DNA from: Dendrolimus kikuchii
Taxonomy: Eukaryota; Arthropoda; Insecta; Lepidoptera; Lasiocampidae
Direction: 5' to 3'
NCBI GenBank assembly: GCA_019925095.2
Contig: CM034398.1
Span: 11,299,001 to 11,363,000 of the forward strand
DNA: 64,000 nt
Below are positions 24,001 through 35,000 of the stretch, piece after piece. Position 1 is the first letter of the stretch, and each line of letters opens with the position of its first letter. A model generated the notes under the pieces. That model worked only from the letters and a program-made list of their open reading frames with translations. It was not told where the DNA came from and made no database searches. The translations under genes were made by a program, and so were the position numbers.

Positions 24001-24774
24001 AAATCGCCTAACAGTATATTCTTAAGTGCTTGCCTTAGGAATATACTTAGTTAACCTTTGTTTTGGACATGTTCTCTATATACACAACTGACGATGTTTT
24101 TAAAAAAAGGTGACTACCAAAGATCATATACGGGCCTTGTGTAGTTATAACACTTAGAATCCAGAGGCAGTCTTGTTTTGTATTTTTGTTTATTTACGTA
24201 TTGATTTTTAGAAACTAAAGTAGGTAAAATTATTGTTACTTGTCTCACAAACTATGTAACTGTGAATGTGGCTCTCCTACTTTATTCTCCTGGTGGGCAG
24301 CAGCGCTGTGCTGTCCCGAGCAACGTGAAGTCAATGTCACTTCCACTTTTTATTGTTCGAGAAATATAGCAAATTGGCTAACAGCCCCGCAGATAGAAAA
24401 TGATTGTCACACACAAACATTATAACGGTTATAGATAGATAATAGGTTTTTAATAAAAAAAATTAAACTGCCCTTGCGTGCTAGTAGGTACTGCTCTAGG
24501 AAAACTAGACCTGGGACTTCATTTACGATCTAAATTTATGAAATTGCAGGTGTAAATTATAAAAATATTTTCTAGGTGCAGGTTTTGATAATACGCATAA
24601 TATATTAGCTGAGCGAAATATACATGTAAAACTTAAAATAACAATATCATAAGTTTAGTATTATTTTAGATATATTAACTCATAAATAGAGCCTACAGGA
24701 GTACTTATATTCAATTTCTTACCTTGGCATCCCCCTGTAACGAGAATTCTTTTGCCTTTAAAATAACTGTCCAT
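21080..24774 (-). CDS. Dcxr: DCXR-like short-chain dehydrogenase/reductase, copy 1 (244 aa, 5 exons)
   Basis: NADPH-dependent carbonyl / L-xylulose reductase of the classical SDR family, probably a cytosolic or membrane-associated tetramer. Exons in order: 24774-24723, 23919-23667, 23142-23028, 21792-21590, 21191-21080. Lengths 52+253+115+203+112 = 735 nt, giving 244 codons plus stop; the usual DCXR length is 244. Start ATG 24772-24774. The cofactor loop TGGCQGIGRG spans exons 1-2; NNAG is at residues 82-85; Ser136 lies in NISSQ; the active-site Tyr149 and Lys153 lie in [18 protein letters not shown] follows. These catalytic positions coincide with those of DCXR. The substrate cannot be read from the sequence. 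Intron 3 (21793-23027) holds a MITE and a Helitron-like repeat. Paralog of the gene at 29043-40768. Confidence 0.92.
21182..21435. repeat. Imperfect tandem duplication over an SDR exon/intron border
   Basis: Sequence at 21182-21250 (TTCGCCGAATCTGCAACAA, then AAGTTACTTTAGACATACG) recurs imperfectly at 21366-21435 (TTCGCCGAAACTGAAACAA, then AAGTTACTTCGGACC). The first unit contains the last 10 nt of the final SDR exon and its splice acceptor, so the second unit places a decoy CAG acceptor inside intron 4. Confidence 0.6.
22195..22280. repeat. Short interspersed repeat, copy of 18020-18120
   Basis: Contains TTTCACGCAGATGTAGCGA and GGGTTTAATGCG, matching the copy at 18020-18120. It sits in intron 3 of SDR copy 1. 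Confidence 0.5.
22474..22711. mobile_element. MITE, 238 bp, with about 35-bp near-perfect inverted repeats
   Basis: The left end begins TAAATTAGCTTCGAGACG and the right end closes with CGTCTCGAAGCTAATTTA. The arms continue through TTTTTGC(T/G)TTTGTAGTAGT with one mismatch. It lies in intron 3 of SDR copy 1. No coding capacity. Confidence 0.8.
22801..23004 (-). mobile_element. Helitron-like (Lep1-type) repeat, GGCCCGGCGCGG subfamily
   Basis: Begins ACTAGCGGCCCGGCGCGG and runs to TTAGTAAGTATAGAT. Nearly the same sequence as 29497-29691 in the other SDR gene. Read on the minus strand it ends in CTAGT, as Lep1-type elements do. Confidence 0.65.
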
Positions 24775-25319
24775 AATTAATTGGTTGGTAAACTACTGAT
24801 TATGATTAAGAACGCCGAACATGTGAAAAACTTATCATGTGTACGTATTTAATCATTCGTCCAACGCTAATTTGTGTTCTAACTAGATAAGTATTGTATT
24901 TGCTTCGACTTATCAAGTTTTATTATTACGAGAAATATGAAAATTTACCAACACCTATCAGTCCGTACATAGGAAATATTAAAAAACTTGCAATTAATCG
25001 GCGAAAACATTTTTATGGGGTATCTTCATGATTATGCAATTACCAAAGTCTTAAACTTAAACTCGATAAGTTTCATGTGACTCATTTACATTTAAGTCGT
25101 TTAGTACGGAGAAAATCTCTTAATTATTGTACAATGATATTGTGTAAATTTCAAAGTAAAATCAAGGTTGCTTTGAACGTGATCCGTTAAGAATTTTTTA
25201 AAATAATAATATTGAGTATAAAATTTAATGTTTTTATGGTTAATTACGGAACCAAATAACATACATTAAATTTCATCGTCTCTACGGAACCCTTACTCGT
25301 GTATACACTGCCAGGAACA

Positions 25320-25520
25320 GATAATTTTTGGATAGCGGCAAGAAGCTAAAAGTAGCATGTACACACTACGCTGACCTAGGGACCCACCCTTTCTATATAA
25401 GTGTGGGGTAATAAGAAATACAGTCGGAATCTTTAGTTAGGCTACGCCCACCATCTGTGCCGGTTCATTTTAATTAAAGTAATATTGTAATAAAGCTTCA
25501 TATATACCAGAGGCATTGTT
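25320..25520 (+). repeat. Possible solo LTR fragment
   Basis: A TATA-like CTATATAAG at about 25393 is followed about 95 bp later by AATAAAGC, a promoter-plus-poly(A) arrangement typical of retrotransposon LTRs. A second copy and target duplication were not found. Confidence 0.3.
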
Positions 25521-25638
25521 GCTACGGTGGCGCAAGTAGGACTTGCCCTAGGCGCGGGGCGTTTATCGATGGTGCAAAATGACCAGTTATTAAACCAAAT
25601 TACCAATACTACAATACACTATTTCATACTGTTACATA

Positions 25639-26888
25639 ATAGGTTGGGGAAAAAGTCTTTTCGCATATAGTATGTATGAACTTGTAATAAGATCTCTTTG
25701 GTTATACCATTTGTATCTGGCTGGTTTTGGTATAATTAAAAAGTTTTAATTTTAAAGAAGACAATTCCAAATTCAAATTAGGAAAATGTGTGATTTTCAT
25801 TTGTTTTTCTTATTGTTAAAATGAGTGAATCATTTTAAAATTTTACTACAAAAAAGGTAAAAATGCAACACAGCCGCGAAAAAATTTTGTGATGTTTATG
25901 GACCTAATGCAGTATCTGTGAGAGTAGCGCAATTCAATCCGGAAATTTTGATATCAAAGATGCACGTCGCCCTGGTCGCCCTGTTAAGGACAAAATTGAT
26001 GCCATTTTTGAAAAAGTGGAACAAGATCGGCATATTAGTAGTTACGATGTAGCTGGAGAACTGGGAATTGACCACAAAACGGTTTTGGCGCATTTGAAAA
26101 AAGCTGGGTACACAAAGAAGCTCGATATCTGGGTGTCTCATGAGTTCACTAAAAGAAACCTAATGAACCGTGTACTCATTTGTGATTCTTTATTACGACG
26201 TAATGAAACCGAACCATTTTTGAAGAAGCTGATAACCGGTGATGAAAAGTGGATCACGTACGACAAGAACGTGCGAAAAAGATCGTGCTCAAAGGCCGGT
26301 CAGGCTTCACAGACTGTGGCGAAACCCGGGTTAACTCGCAACAAGGTGATGCTGTGTGTATGGTGAGATTGGAAGGGCATTATTCATTATGAGCTGTTAC
26401 CGCCAGGTAGGACCATCGATTCTGAACTGTACTGCGAACGACTGATGAGATTAAAGCAAAAAGTTGAGAGAAAGCCGCCGGAATTAATCAACAGAAGGGG
26501 TGTGGTTTTTCACCATGATAACGCTAGTCCTCACACATCTTTAGCCACTCAGCAAAAATTACGAGTTTGGCTGGGATGTGTTAATGCATCCGCCGTAGTC
26601 CTGACCTTGCACCTTCAGATTTTCACCTGTTTCGGTCTCTGCAGAATTCCTTAGGAAGTGTCAGGTTAACATCACGAGAGGACTGCCAAAACCAATTGTC
26701 GCAGTTTTTTGATCAGAAGCCCCAAAATTTTTATAGCAATGGGATCACGTCCCTACCCTACCTACAAGATGGCAAAAAGTTATCCAACAAAATGGCACCT
26801 ACATACTTTAGTCAAATGTAAATAAACTTTATAAAAAAACCTTTTGAATTTTTATATAAAATGCGAAGAAACTTTTTCCCCAACCTAA
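25639..26888 (+). mobile_element. Mariner, cecropia/mori-type, with TA target duplication
   Basis: Inverted ends ATAGGTTGGGGAAAAAGTC (left) and AACTTTTTCCCCAACCTAA (right), flanked by TA at 25637-25638 and 26889-26890. Length 1250 bp. It lies between the two SDR genes. Confidence 0.9.
25821..26822 (+). pseudogene. Mariner transposase (DD34D type), decayed
   Basis: Cut-and-paste transposase. The N-terminus is damaged: the frame from ATG 25821 soon meets stops, and after CDVYGPNAVSVRVAQ part of the DNA-binding domain is missing. The best-preserved frame is 26016-26366, with WVSHEFTKRNLMNR and the first catalytic Asp in ITGDEKWITYD. A TGA at 26364-26366 replaces a conserved Trp codon before DWKGIIHYELL. 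The second catalytic Asp is in FHHDNASPHTS. The PDLAPSDY segment that should carry the third Asp is scrambled by a frameshift. The pattern matches the cecropia subfamily. Confidence 0.85.
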
Positions 26889-28063
26889 TATTTACTACAT
26901 ACATATGGTTTTATTTGTTTTGTAAGATTTAGGATTGTTTTATTTAGTTTTTTATATTAAGATAATTTATAAAGGGGCGCAACTATGACGAGTGCCCTAA
27001 GCGCCATTTTCTACTACGACGCCCCTGATATGTATGCACTACAGGACAAAATGACCCGAAACCCGCAACATGATGCTCAATGATCAATCTACATGAGGCT
27101 GCAATGTTGCCTTATGTCCCGCAACATGATGCGACGCGGGGCAAGTTTCTTTTTATTGTTCCGAAAGCAAGGGTATGCATTTGTTCCGCGGAACTTGTTA
27201 CTCAGGACATCCAATATAGTTGTTGAGAGACTTATTCCCCAATATGTTGCTCCATTTGCCCCCTAGCATGGAAAAAGGCGTCTTACGTGCCTCTATTATA
27301 TCAAGGCTTAAGGGTTATGTAGTCAATAATTTTAAAAAAATAACTGACATACGGACAAGGTAAAGTTACAAAAAATGGTGTTTGTCATTTAGTTGTATAT
27401 TGACCTCTAAAAATCGATCATCGGAATTTTGTAACAAATAACATAAAAATTTATACGAATTTGAAAGAAATCGCGGGCGAATCGTAGTCTGAGATAAACT
27501 TGTTTACAAAAAGATAAATTCATCAACTCAACTTTATACCAGTTTGACGTGATTTATGGCCGGTTTCTTTCGGTCTTAAAATTAGTTCACGTATCATCAA
27601 TAGAAATTTGACATTATTCGTATGACGCGTTGTCAAATTATGACTGATCGTAAAATAAATGAACGGTTAGTAAAATATAGGAACCGGCCATAAAACGATA
27701 TTCTGTGTAAATTAGAACTTGATCAATATGAATAAAAAGCATTTTTTTTCAGTCTTTTTTATTGAAACAATAATTATTATATGGCCATAATGAATTTAAA
27801 ATATAATATACCCGATAATATATATATAATTATAATTAAGGTAAACACAAGAACATACATATCAAATAATTTCTGTGTCATTATTTAAATGCAAACATCT
27901 TTAATTTACACTGATACAATTAATTACAAATAATAATTTTATATGTAGAATATAAAACAAGAGTAAATTTTTTACAAAATATTATAAATGTTTTTTAATA
28001 TATTTAATGAAAAGTACCATTTAAATTATAAATAATATATGCCCAACATTGCAGCGCTTGGGC
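26889..28063. other. Intergenic; one hairpin MITE, otherwise no gene seen
   Basis: AT-rich. CCCGCAACATGATGC occurs twice (about 27064 and 27119). The family C MITE at 27553-27694 is listed separately. Confidence 0.5.
27553..27694. mobile_element. Hairpin MITE (family C), 142 bp
   Basis: Left end TTTATGGCCGGTTTC and right end GGAACCGGCCATAAA are inverted. The subterminal TAACCGTTCATTTA is shared with 58728-58879. Confidence 0.7.
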
Positions 28064-28157
28064 TTAATTAAGCCCAAGCTTGCTCATTTCAGAGAAGTAT
28101 TCTGGTTTAGTAACTATTCCAAAGCGCATAAGAGTAATTTTCTCGACCCAGGTTTTC
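28064..28157 (-). CDS. Possible orphan C-terminal coding exon
   Basis: The minus strand reads a protein-like tail, KTWVEKITLMRFGIVTKP followed by EYFSEMSKLGLN, ending at TAA 28064-28066. The codons have the mixed third positions of coding sequence, and the open frame is bounded upstream only by a stop near 28195. It lies 0.9 kb beyond the stop codon of SDR copy 2 on the same strand, so it could be an alternative last exon, the end of another gene or a remnant. The upstream AG sites lack good pyrimidine tracts. No family was recognised. Confidence 0.3.
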
Positions 28158-28289
28158 TTTAAAAATATTAAAAGCTTTTTAAGAATCTTTCCGTTTCAAC
28201 TGCTTTGTTGATAAACAATAATGAGCGCTAAACTTAATTGTAGTGAAACATGAATGATTTAGAACTAGTTTAAAAAAATCCTGTTTGGG

Positions 28290-28500
28290 GCTAATGATGT
28301 GCGTTGGACAATTGCCCATGAGCCAGTCCATCCAGACATTGGTAGTCAATACTAAGGTTGTGACAAAGATAGATAAACAGCGACTGATCTCCTGCTAGGA
28401 TCTGAAGCCACGTCATTAGAATGAGACTAGAATAGCTATATAAATTAGTTTTTTTAAAGATTAAATTTAATGTCCGTCTTTGGCTTGTCATTAAAGATGC
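28290..28500 (-). repeat. Possible repeat fragment
   Basis: Sequence such as CAGTCCATCCAGACATTGG followed by GCTAGGATCTGAAGCCACG looks like a worn SINE-type repeat. The minus-strand frame at 28291-28491 is not convincing as protein. Confidence 0.3.
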
Positions 28501-29042
28501 GTGATATTGCTCACCTCGAATGTGCAGTATGTTTATGAAATAATTTTCAATGATTATTCATTGCAATAACTCATAAAAACTATACTTCTACGATTTAGAA
28601 TATGACTGCAAAATTTATTTTATTAAATGGTACTTTATCATGTTGTTTGTTTGTTGGTAAAAAAAAAACTTATCAACAGATTAATTAGGATGAAAACATT
28701 ATGATACTGTTTGTATCAAAAGTCAATAGCAATGATGTATTAAGTGTATTTCCAAATGTTATGTAATAAAACAAGTTCGACCTTGAACAGTAACCGATAT
28801 AAAGACAGAGGTTACAAAAAGTGGCAAAACACCAGATAAAACATTTTATCTTAAGTTATAAAGTGCTTTAGTATGAAAAAAAATCGTAAGCGTTAAGATA
28901 TGGTAAAATATTACCCACTCTTTGGCTGAACCTCACTATTTATGATTTACCTTAAAAATATAATAAAATCATTACGATAAATAAAAATATATGACACCAA
29001 AACAAAGGTTTGGTATTGTATATTTATATAACAAAACAATTA

Positions 29043-32000
29043 TTATGTAGCAAGGAAACCTCCATCAATGGGAAGTTGTACTCCATTTATCATACTGGAT
29101 CTTTCGCTCAGAAGAAAAACTACAGCATTGACTACCTCAGACACTTCTCCAAAACTGAAAAATATAAAAACAATTTTGTATTAATTTCAAGGTCGAAAAG
29201 TTAACTTTTTTTTTACTTAACTAGGATAAAACATAGGTAAGTTTTATCCGCCATTTTTGTTAGTTCTCAAAAGCCAGTTGAAAAAGTGTATTTATGATAT
29301 CTTGAATTCTTAAAAACAGATCTCTTCAATACTTTTTTTTTAATCATAGAAACCTACAGGAGACAACAACGAAGCAAGAAATTGTATTTTTAATGAAAAA
29401 TTATAAAATCTCTGTTCAAACAGATACAAGCTTTTGATTTTATAATCAGAACTATAAGTAAGTTTAATAACAATAATTGTAATGAAAATATAAATTACTA
29501 GCGGCCCGGCGCGGTTTCACCCGCGCTCTGTCCCGCTCCCGTGGTATATAGCGTCATGTTATACAGCCTATGACACTCCCTGTTAACGTAGCTTTCGAAC
29601 AGTAAAAGAATTTTTAAAATTGTTTTAGTAGATTCAGAGATTACCCCCTAGAATGTCACAAACTTACAAACTTTATAATATTAGTATAGATATAAAATAC
29701 CCTATTTTAATGAATCAGTTTTAGATAAATTTGTAGCTGAACAGGCGAAAAAATATATAGATCTCTTTTATGCCATAAATTATTTGATTGAAAGTAATTA
29801 TTTATCTAATAAAACGGGTCAAGGGAGCAAAGGTTTTATAAAAATGATGAATTTTCAGCTTTTGTCAAATAGAATTTATGATAGAATAGAAAATGTTTAA
29901 AAATAATAAACTATTAGCCATATCTGAGTGTGGCAGTTAGTTACCGATACAAGTTACTGGCGTCTTTCAAATATGTAATTTGATAAGGTGTCACTCACAT
30001 TGTCATTACGGCTTATTGGCTAACACAACCATGTCTCATTCAATGGTTTGAATCCTGGTAGGGGAGCAAGAACTATTTAGGCAGGTTTTTCGACTTATTG
30101 TGCATATTTTTTTACCACATGCTGAGAGCAAAGAAAAAAAATGATTCAGACTAGTTCATAGGAATTCATAATTATTATACCAATACCATTATCTCTACTT
30201 ATGCACATAAATATATATAATACTCTAAACTCACCGTCCTAGTGGTATTTTAGCAATCATTTCATTAGCCCTGGCAGGGTCGGACCAACCAGCCTTAGAC
30301 ATTTCAGTCATAATTACAGTTGGGTTCACAGCATTCACTCTAATTCCATACGGACCCAATTCTAAAGCCATGGCGCGAGTAATTGCATCCAGAGCTGCCT
30401 TTGAAGCACTATAGATGGTATGATCTTTTAAAGCAGCCTGCAATTTAAAACTTAGTCACCATAAATAATAACTCTTGAGTTTCCAGACTAAAACATTTGA
30501 ATTTAAATAAAATATCAGCTAAATGATTTATTATCAATGATAACTAGACGAGAATTTTTGGGCCTTTTATTGTAAGAACTTAATGAAATCTATAATATTA
30601 AAACATTTCAAACATGTCGTGTCTGTACATTGAAGCTATTTAAACAAAAACAACTGGGATTTAGTAGATGTATACAGTTTTAGTATAGGAGGGAAGGGTA
30701 AAATGTAAGAAATACCAAACCCAACGAGCGCTGTAATGACACTGATTTAATTACTTAACATATATGACTATAATGTGTTGCTAAGTATTAGGCCGCAGTT
30801 GTTCGTTCGTAAAATGCTGACTATTATTGTACATACTTTGTACATCCTGCGCCTCAAGAGAAAAAATATCAAAAATTAAAGTTATAAATGTAGCAAAGTA
30901 ACTAATAAATGTAGAATTAAAATAAATGATCAATAATTGTAAAATAATGTAAATAAAATAACGTAAACTAAATGTAAAAGGATATAAAATGTTTGTAGAT
31001 AAAGTCTATTTTCTTATTTTTCATGGTTTTTTCACTGTCACATGACTCGTCGCAGAGGGGATGTCCAGTGTGATTGTTTTGGCGCTGTTCGATGTCGTTG
31101 GCTGGTGTAGTTGGTCCACTTCTGCCACCTTCTGGGCTGCCTGAAACACCACCGAAAACGGTTCTGGTGCTACCGCTCGTCGTCTATTCTTCCAACATCT
31201 TTTTGCCCAGTAGGTCATCCCACCCAGAATAACAACGGCGAGAACAGTGTATGAAACCGCATAAAGATGTATGTCATGCGTACTTATAAATGATATATTA
31301 GACTGTTGTTTTAATACATCAATTTGTGTTTTTATATTATTCCACTCTCGGTCATGGTTTTCCATGGTGAAATTGCTAAATGTTGTATTTGTTATGTGAT
31401 TTAAAATTGAAGTTTCAGGTATTATGGCTGAGTACCCGTCCATTTTTGTGTGGCTGAAATAGTCGTTGTGCCCATAAATGATTAAACTTTTGCTTTTGAT
31501 GTTGCAGCCTTGGCCTATATTAAGTATACCGTTTCCTAGCAAGGCCTCTAATTTCATCCCATCTGTGCAAAAAATGTACACTTTGCACTCGTCGCAACAA
31601 GAGTACAACCAGCTGTTTGTGTTGTGTAATTTGATCCAATGCTCTTGACAGGTCAATGGCTCTGTTGCACATAACTTAAGGTGTCCATCTATGTTTATGT
31701 TACATATTGATTGTGTGAATGTTTGTTCGTAAATGAGATTATTAGTGGAGCATAGAATTCTGTTTCTTGGCAGATGTATACAGGTTCGAATATCTGTTTC
31801 AGTCAAGAACAGGAGTAAATTCTTTCGGAGGTTGAAAGCTATGTACGGTGTTATGAAACGGACAATATGGTTCGGGTATGGTATACTTATCACACTGTCT
31901 AATTCCAGAGTATCTTTGTTTTGTAATGGAAACTTCACTTCTATAATCAAAAAATTGTTGTTTATCTTAACATTGAGTTTCAATAACTTGTATAATTCTT

Positions 32001-35000
32001 GTACGTTCTCATTTTCGGCAGGTAACGTCAGATCATTTTGTAAGTGACTCCTTATAACGTTAACTTGTTCAATCAATTGTTCGGGCGGTAGTAAATGTAT
32101 ATCTATATTGTGGCCATGCGTTATATCTGTGATAATATTTATTAACGTAGTCTGGATGCGTCTCAAGCTGGAAATGATAATGTTGGCTGCAAGCGATGAT
32201 GATATAAAATATAATTCAATTCTCTGTTGTGATTCTACTTGATTTAATATTTGGGATATATTTCTTAGATGATTTTCCACAATTTTGAATTGGCGGTTCA
32301 TAATGTCTTCGTTTCTTCGCATAATGTTATATTGAGCCTCCAAAACACTAGTTTGGTTTTTGAATAACTGTTGTAAATGGTTTTCATTTTGTGTAATTTG
32401 TTGTATATCCTTTTCATATTTTTGGGCGAAAGAGTCGTCTAATACACCAAACAAACTATTTGCCAAGTAACCAACACCATTTATTAAGCCTCTTTTCTGT
32501 CTCTTACTAATTTGGTTTTGTAGAATGCTGTTATAATGTTCTATTTCCGAAATTTCATGTTTAAGTTGGTAGACAATACTTTTATATTGAGAAGCCAGAC
32601 CATTTTTTCGTAAATAATTGTCCAAGTGTGTGACGTAATTTTCAATGTTATGTAAGCCACTCCAATAACTTGACATGTTATAATATATAATTAATTTCCA
32701 TTCATCTCGTATAATGTTCATGTCGTACATTTTATCAAAATAAATGCTCTGATTTTTGTCGAATGGTGAGATGCTGTAAGTACATTCTACGGGCATAATT
32801 ACAGCCATAAGAAGGAGAAGTGCCATTGTCATGTAATGAAAAGCCCCCTTCCTAGTCGAACGTCTGGGTCGACTAGTTTCATCACCCTGTTCGAGACTTG
32901 TTTCATCCTCATCTTTCTTCACTGGCAATACAGAGAGTTTTAGTGCAGGCCTTTTAATCACCCCATGTTTTGTTTTTAGAGAGACAACCCTGACATGTCC
33001 ATCTTTCCCGGGATGCACATCTACTACTCTCCCTAACGCCCATTTACCGGGGGGTAGATTCTCTTCCTTGACGAGCACAATGTCTTCTACTTCGATGTTT
33101 TTTGTAGGAGTTCTCCATTTTGTTCTTGCCTGCAGCTGTTTAAGGTAATCAGATGACCATGCCTTCCAAATATCTTTGTTCATGGCTTGTATCATACGCC
33201 ATCTAGTTGTTAAATTAATGTTACCAGAATCTGTTTGTGGCCTAGACAGTAATGTATCACCAATCAGGAAGTGTCCCGGTGTGAGACAAATGTCAGATGA
33301 ATTTTCGTTGACCGTGATCAATGGGCGTGAGTTTAGGCAAGCCTCAATCTGATGGAGTAATGTTATAAACTCCTCATACGTGAGTTTTTGTTCGCCTATC
33401 ACTCTACGTAAATGGTACTTAAAGCTTTTGACTGCTGCCTCCCACAGTCCACCTGCTGAAGGGTATGCAGGTGCGTTAAAAGTCCACTGTATATTGTATT
33501 CCTTTATATTGTTGAAGAAGTCCCTGTTTATTGACTGTGCTATCTCTTGATACTCTTTCTTTAATAATCTATTTGCTCCTACAAAGTTGGTGCCATTGTC
33601 GCTGTAAACGTGACTGGGCGTTCCCCTACGGGCACAAAATCGACGAAATGCTGCCAAAAATCCTGGAGTACTAAGGTCAGACACAAGTTCCAGATGTACC
33701 GCCTTCGTTGAAAGGCACACAAATACTGCTACATACCCTTTGTGTGTCCTCACTCCACGTCCTTTGTTGGCTTTAATGTCAAAGTGTCCTGTAAAATCGA
33801 CACCTGCGTGTGTAAATGGGCGTGAAGGTGTTACTCGAGGCGCTGGTAGGTCTGCCATAATTGGTGGCCTGCTTTGGTCACTATGTTTCCTGCACGTAAC
33901 GCACTTGTTAAGCTCCCGTTTGACTGTACGGAGCCCGCTGAGAATCCAATACTTTTCTCTTATGTGTGTCAATGTAAGGCTTGGTCCACCATGTAGTGTA
34001 GTCAAATGTGCTTGTCGTATTATAAGGTCTGTAAGACGACTGTGGCTTGGTAAAATTATTGGATGTTTTGCTGATTGGCTAAGATGAGAGTTGCTAAGAC
34101 GCCCGCCGACTTTTAATAGTCCGTCCTTTTCATCTAAATAAGGGTTGAGACAAATGAGTTTACTGTTTCTTTTCACACATTGCTTCCCTTTTAATCGAGT
34201 AAAGTCTTCTTGAAATTCCATAAATTGTACTGTTTTTATAATTAAGTTGTAAGAGTGATTAATTTCCATGTTAGTGAGGTACCCTTGTATAGGTATGTTT
34301 TGTTTGTTTCGCAACCATTCAATGTAACGTGATAGCCATCCAATTGTTGTCGCCACGCGCCGTATAGACTGCATATCATTTAATAATTTAATTATGAAGT
34401 TTTTATTTTCACATAAGGCTGCGTGTACACTGAGTTTCTTTGTTTCAATTTGAGGATATGGATATGTTATTTTACCAATCTGATCTTCATGAAAATTCTT
34501 CAGCCAGTGTGGGCCTTCCCACCACAAAGAGTGACCTTGTAACTGATTTGCGCTTAAGCCTCTTGTAGCGCAATCTGCGGCGTTCTCTGCGGAGGACACG
34601 TGGTGCCAATGTGATGGTGGAACTACTGTTATGATGGTCTGTACTCTGTTTGAGACAAATTGTTTCCATCTATTCGCCCCCCCGTGTATCCAGCCGAGCA
34701 CAATCATGGAGTCGGTCCATGCGAAGGTTTCGATCTTATCACATGTTAATGTCTCCATCACCTTCTTTAGCAGTCTTGTAAGAAGTACTGCTCCACATAA
34801 TTCTAATCTAGGTAGCGTTAATTTGGTTTTTACTGGTGCTAATTTTGTTTTTGCAGTTACCAGTCTCGATGTGCACTCACCTTTATTGTTATTTGTTACG
34901 ACATAAATTGCGCAAGCATATACCTTTTCTGAAGCATCGCAAAATGCATGTAAAGTATATGTTTGTTTTTGTCCTAAATATCTAGGTATTTCAAATGTAT

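Noticed and set aside
27060..27135. Repeated CCCGCAACATGATGC words
   Set aside because: Only two copies, no symmetric structure or function apparent.
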